Below are positions 59,701 to 64,000 of a DNA stretch of 64,000 nucleotides, piece after piece (the stretch's first letter is position 1; each line of letters opens with the position of its first letter). The stretch comes from Nepenthes gracilis. Taxonomy: Eukaryota; Streptophyta; Magnoliopsida; Caryophyllales; Nepenthaceae. The stretch covers positions 9,849,501 through 9,913,500 of the forward strand of contig BSYO01000033.1 of NCBI GenBank assembly GCA_033239525.1. Reading direction: 5' to 3'. The notes under the pieces are model-generated. The model was not told the origin of the DNA. It did not search any database and saw nothing but the letters and a program-made list of their open reading frames with translations. A program made the translations under genes and the position numbers.

Positions 59701-60743
59701 ACGGTGGACTTTCCTTCAAAGGAATTATGGAAAAGAGAATCATGAAACTAGGACCATGGACTCTTAGACGGGTAGTATTCGCTGGTTTGACACGTCCATC
59801 ACGGTATAAACCCGAAGAATACTTGGCCCATGTATTCTGGCTGCTTGTGTGTAAGCGGGTGGTGTCCGTGTCACGCCTTAGGATACTATTGTGGAAGAAC
59901 GAGGACTGCCCTGGTACCCTGGGGGAATGGGGCGATTATTGACATGATGTATCGATACGATATGGCACGATGTGATGTGCACGACCCCCCGGATGGGTCG
60001 TTAAAGATAATCCCTCACGACCTTAGATCATGAGGTGTCATGATCCTTTCCTCGTTCTCTCGCATTGTTTGCTAGTACGACCTACTAGCCCTGGTCCGCA
60101 AAAATGAAAGTAAAAATAGAAAGCATGATTCAAAGCAACAATTACAAGTTTCAAGACATGGTAAACGACAAATCAATACTGCTAAATGTTCCTTCCCCTA
60201 CATGTCTCAAATGCATGTTGACCCTCGCCATTATCATGATTCACAGTTTGACAGTGACGTATGATTATACTTGTTGAGCGATAAGCTCACTCTTGCTATC
60301 TGTGGTTTTTCAGATGAAAGCATGTAAATAGAACAAGGAAGGGCTTGCTTGGCAGGATTAGACAGACAAGTGTAGCAAGGTTTGAATATCAAATTTGTTA
60401 TGGACAGCCACTCGGGATTAGGTATGGTTCATGGTTACTTTTATGGTTTTATGATGCTTCCGCAGTTCATGGTATTATAGTATGCTTCCGCACTTTGTTT
60501 TGATATTTCACAGTTGAGGTTATTAGATGGCATCTCTCTAGGTCTAATACAGTACGGTCAGAATACTGTATTGAAGCCATGAATAAGATGGCAAATTGTG
60601 AGATCCTGTGAAAAAGTATGCTTAGCCTATTTAACCAGTTTGTATATCGGTCTCTGTCCAGTTATAGAGAAAACTCTGGACACTAATGAAGTTTTATTGA
60701 CGAAGGGTTATCTAAGGAAAATAACCTGGTTCGTCACAGTCCA

Positions 60744-61740
60744 TTCAAAGTTGACTTCCTTTTTCAACAATCGCATCAGGGGCATAGCGATTTGCGAAAA
60801 AGTTTTCACAAACTGCGGGTAGTAACCTGCCATGCCTAGAAAGCTTCTAGTCTCTGTTACAGAAGTTGGCTTACTTCAGTTAGTAATAGCTTCTACTTTC
60901 TTTGGATCCACAGAGATACTACTACCAGAAATTACATGACCCAAGAATATCACTTTTTCCAGCTAGAACTCACATTTCCCCAACTTAGCATATAACTTCT
61001 TCTCACGCAGCACTTAGAGTACTATCCTCAAATGGGTTTCGTGCTTCTCATAATCCTTAGAATATATTAGAATATCATTGATAAAAATCACCACAAATTT
61101 ATCTAGATACTACCTGAATACTCTATTCATTAAGTCCATAAATGCCACAGGGGCATTTGTAAGTCCAAAGGGCATAACAAGAAACTCATAGTGGCCGTAT
61201 CTTGTTCGGAAGACAGTTTTGGCCACATCTTCTGGCTAATTGATGATAACCAGACCTCAAATCGATCTTTGAGAATACCCGGGATCCTTGTAATTGCTCA
61301 AACAAATCATCAATACGCGGCAGAGGATATTTGTTCTTGATCATGACTTTGTTTAACTCACGATAATCAACACATAGCTGCAATGACCCATCTTTCTTTC
61401 TCACAAACAGAACTGGCGCTCTCCAAGGAGACACACTCGACCTAATAAAGCCTTTGTCCAACAACTCTTGCAATTGCAATATTAACTCCTTCAACTTAGC
61501 TGGAGCCATTCTATAGGGGGTCTTGGAAACTGGACCGACACTGGGAATGATAGAAATCTCGAACTCAATCTCCCGATGCGGGTGTAATCCCGGTAACTCC
61601 TCAGGAAATATATTCTCAAAATTACGGACGATGTGAATGCCTTTAGCCGACACCTCATGACTCCCAGTGGTGCAAGCATAAGCCAAGTAAGCCTTACATC
61701 CACTTTTTACTAGATGTTTAGCATGTAAAGCTGAGATCAT
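60744..61740 (-). pseudogene. Element A reverse transcriptase
   Basis: The polymerase domain. 61186-61740 reads '[20 protein letters not shown]', '[20 protein letters not shown]', '[20 protein letters not shown]' and '[13 protein letters not shown]' (first catalytic Asp present). A frameshift follows near 61230. The downstream part (60744-61200) continues as '[12 protein letters not shown]', '[20 protein letters not shown]' and 'FLGHVIS'. The active-site box is FIND, not FIDD, with the changed codon at 61077-61079. Three or more in-frame stops occur in this second half. S3 follows at 60738. Confidence 0.9.
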
Positions 61741-61767
61741 TACAGGTATCTCCTTTTTCTTGATGCC

Positions 61768-62264
61768 TTAGAAGAAAAAAGTTTCCTCCCTAGGGATACT
61801 AAAATAGACCTTCTTCCTAAGATAATCAATGGTGGCATGGTTCTCAGCCAACCAATCCATCCCTAGGATCACGTCAAAACCTCCCATGTTTAGTAACACT
61901 AAATCAACAACCAAACATCTCCCATCAACTTCTATCACGTATCCAGGATATATAACATCAGTGACTACGGGGATCCAGTATGGATACATACTGATAATTC
62001 ATAATTCAATATGCAAGGAGTGGTAACAATATGGGATGAAAACCGTAGAGAAACAAAAGAGTGGATAGACCCGGAGTCAAATAAGATAGATGCAGGATTG
62101 CCACAAATAGGGACAATACCTTCCACGACATTTGGCGACACCTCTGGCTCCTGAATAGCCTTAGCCGAAATGGTAGGCTTTCTCTCTTCTAGTTTCGGGC
62201 AATCTTTGATTAAGTGTCCATGCTGTCCGCATTTGAAACAAGTTCCTATTGCCGGGCGGCACAC
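61768..62264 (-). pseudogene. Element A zinc knuckle and aspartic protease
   Basis: Gag C-terminus and protease. 'CFKCGQHGHLIKDC' is a perfect C-x2-C-x4-H-x4-C zinc knuckle (about 62205-62245). The protease follows with 'ILFDSGSIHSFVS' (DSG active site; the expected DSGA/T has become DSGS) and 'FDVILGMDWLAENHATIDY'. A frameshift near 61980 separates the two halves. A stop at 62265-62267 separates it from the gag frame upstream in the same reading frame. Confidence 0.88.
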
Positions 62265-63142
62265 TTACCCCTGATATACCTTTCCACAGGACAAGCAGTG
62301 TGCAACTGAAGTCCTAGAATCAGCCATTGATTGAGCCGGCGCAACAATCTTTCCCTTCTCAGCCGTCCTCGTGTTTTTGGATGACCCAAAAGATTTCCTA
62401 GCAGATCCGCCACTAACTCCTGCATGACTAGCTACCCTCTTTGCGTAGAATTTCTCTATCTCCACCTCTTGTTCGTAGAGGACCGCTTGGTCAAATATAT
62501 CAGCATACGTCTCAAGCTTCAACGTGGTTAATTGCTTCCGAATATCATCTCGCAATCCTTGCTGAAACTTCTTCACCTTCCTTAATTCGTCTTCCACATA
62601 GAAAGTTGAGAATTGGGACAGCTCGGTGAACTTAGCATTATATTCTCTCACCGTCATGCTTCCTTGCCTTAGTCTCATAAACTCTATCTCCTTTTGGTCC
62701 CGGAGATTGGATGGAAGGTATTTCTCTAGAAAAGCTTCCTCGAACGTATCCCAAGTGATCATTCCATCAGGCATTCCTAGCACCCTCTTCCTCATGTCCC
62801 ACCAGCTATCTACTTCGTCCTCCAATTTATACACGGCGGAGGTAACATTCTCCTAGTCCGTGCATCCAATCACTGCAATATTTTCTTCATCCTCTTAAGC
62901 CATCTACCAGCTTCTACTGGATCGGGTTTCTCCAAAAAGTCTAACACCCGTTCTGCCATGAATCGATCATACGTGGATGGAGTTAGGATAGCCGGAGCTG
63001 GCTCAGTCGCAGGAACTGGAGCCATGTGTCTATGTTCGACCGATTCTACCACGGTGGTCATTCTTTCCAATAAGTCTATGTAAGCGACCTCCCGGTCATA
63101 AGGTGTATTACGGCCATTTCTTCTCCCTCTTCCACTAGTCAT
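62265..63142 (-). pseudogene. Element A gag
   Basis: Structural capsid precursor. The start at 63142 gives 'MTSGRGRRNGRN', 220 bp inside the LTR, which is a normal start for Tekay gag. 'FMAERVLDFLEKPDPVEAGR' is followed by a frameshift near 62880 and an in-frame TAG near 62850. The capsid then continues as 'LEDEVDSWWDMRK', 'WDTFEEAFLEKYLP', 'FMRLRQGSMTVREYNAKFTE' and 'KKFQQGLRDDIRKQL', the retrotrans-gag signature, up to a first degenerate zinc knuckle 'CLSCGKVYQG'. The in-frame TAA at 62265-62267 truncates it. Confidence 0.9.
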
Positions 63143-63350
63143 CCTAAAATCAAGATAGGCACAATGTTATGATCTCAAAAAAAGGGAGTACCCTTCAATC
63201 CTAATAAAATTGTACTCAGTCTAGAAGCCAAGCTTCCTAAGGGCTCTAATTGCCTAAGTTAGCCTTGGCCTACTTCTTCCAGAGATTCAGAATGAAGATT
63301 CAAACCTATGTTTCTGCATCTTGATCGATCAATTCCTAAGGCATCTCATC

Positions 63351-63362
63351 TCTCTGATACCA
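63351..63362 (-). other. Primer-binding site of element A
   Basis: TGGTATCAGAGA on the minus strand, 2 nt inside the 5' LTR end at 63365. Confidence 0.9.
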
Positions 63363-63364
63363 AT

Positions 63365-64000
63365 TGTGACGGAACAGATTTTTTTTTTGCAATCCTCCGT
63401 CGATCTCCTGAAACTGACACCAAGTTTTGGTGGCCAGGTCCTGGCCGATCGTGCCTTCCAAATCATAGGATCACAGATGCCGTCTAGGACTTATACACAT
63501 AGCGGAAGTCAATCTATTACCCAAAGGAAGCATTTACATTCATTCCCATAAAAATTAGGTCCAAAATACATATAGTCAGGAACGCCTAATCACAAAAGTT
63601 GATCAATTCTAACGGATTATTGCATTAATTGCTCCTTCGCAGCAGTCATAAAAAAGGTGCTTCTGAATCCTTACAAACCATTTAGATTGGCTCTAATCAC
63701 TCCGTCTCGTCAGGCACAAATTCTAAATTTCCATCTGAGGGGGGAAAACAAAAAACAGTAAGCCGGAGCTCAACAAGGTACTTGTAGATATTCCATAAAA
63801 CGTTCGTGCTTTTAACAGTTACAAGTACTTATGCAGAATATTATTTGGCCAGAATCATGCAGAACACTTAAGAACGGTTAATGCAGGAAGTCATGCATCA
63901 TATATATATATATATATAGTATTTGGCGGAACAAAAGCTAATCAAAAAATCGGAACAGATAATATTTGAGCACAAAACAAGGTCGGTCACATTTTATCTT
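63365..64000 (-). repeat. 5' LTR of element A, partial (cut by window end)
   Basis: Begins TGTGACGGAACAG like the 3' LTR at 53358 and stays collinear with it through the CCGTCTAGGACTTATACAC block (about 63479) and the (TA)n tract near 63901. Only 636 bp lie inside the window. Confidence 0.9.

Larger units (their letters stand above)
58282..60738 (+). repeat. Solo LTR S3 (2457 bp) in the RT-RNase H linker of element A
   Basis: Starts TGTGAGGTTCCC and ends GGTTCGTCACA, flanked by GTCCA on both sides (58277-58281 and 60739-60743). Removing it and one GTCCA rejoins the polyprotein in frame around 'VNFEWT..CDQSF'. It has a CTCGAG-rich segment (58430-58760), TATA box (58763-58771), GA-rich leader (58800-58888), conserved GAGGCAAGT (58950-58958) and internal repeats (59252-59347 and 59441-59700). 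Opposite orientation to A. Confidence 0.93.
53358..64000 (-). mobile_element. Element A: near-complete Tekay/Del chromovirus, runs off the window
   Basis: A minus-strand Ty3/gypsy element, with 3' LTR 53358-56235, polypurine tract, chromodomain, integrase, RNase H, reverse transcriptase, protease, gag, primer site and the beginning of the 5' LTR (63365 onward). Order gag-PR-RT-RH-IN-chromodomain identifies a chromovirus. The C-terminal chromodomain sequence and long LTRs point to the Tekay/Del lineage. It is the best preserved autonomous-type element here, although solo LTR S3 and several nonsense codons and frameshifts disable it. The LTR pieces that can be compared (53358-53770 and 63365-63770) agree at most positions, by eye roughly nine in ten. 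Confidence 0.92.

Overview
This window is plant nuclear DNA, almost certainly from a flowering plant. It is AT-rich, eukaryotic and repeat-dominated. The only intact protein-coding gene is a plant-specific MCTP (multiple C2 domains and transmembrane region protein, QUIRKY/FTIP-like). Nearly everything else is LTR retrotransposon of plant lineages: Ty3/gypsy Tekay-Del chromovirus, Ty3/gypsy TAT-like, Ty1/copia and Ty1/copia SIRE-like. There are also two LINE insertions. The species cannot be named from this sequence.

Layout. (1) 1-5934: the 5' LTR (3307-5934) and internal part of a minus-strand, apparently non-coding, Tekay-type element (element C). (2) 5935-20990: a decayed minus-strand Ty1/copia element. 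It is split by a full Tekay-type element (E, 9059-17373, target site duplication GAATA/GAACA) and by a solo LTR (S1, 17969-20409, CTATG/CTACG). (3) 20991-31042: a low-repeat island carrying the intronless MCTP gene (23781-26831, minus). (4) 31043-44417: a minus-strand Tekay-type element (E2, TSD AAATA). Its 3' LTR holds a 4.36-kb gag-only SIRE-like copia element (32037-36396, TSD ACTCT) and a 5'-truncated LINE (36885-37310, 15-bp TSD). (5) 44418-47998: a copia RNase H scrap and a plus-strand TAT-like gypsy remnant. (6) 47999-64000: a nest. A Tekay-type LTR plus leader (element B) lies inside the TAT integrase. B is interrupted by a solo LTR (S2, TSD GGTGC) and by a near-complete minus-strand Tekay chromovirus (A, from 53358 past the window end). 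A is itself interrupted in its reverse transcriptase by a solo LTR (S3, TSD GTCCA).

How it works together. The MCTP protein is predicted to tether ER to plasma membrane at plasmodesmata. None of the retroelement reading frames is intact; all carry nonsense codons, frameshifts or deletions. The Tekay-type LTRs are unusually long (about 2.0-2.9 kb). Most contain a TATA box, a GA-rich leader and a conserved block around GTTGAGGCAAGT, and several hold private minisatellites. Boundaries were set by hand from TG...CA ends, target duplications, primer-binding sites and polypurine tracts. Where all four agree they should be exact to the base.
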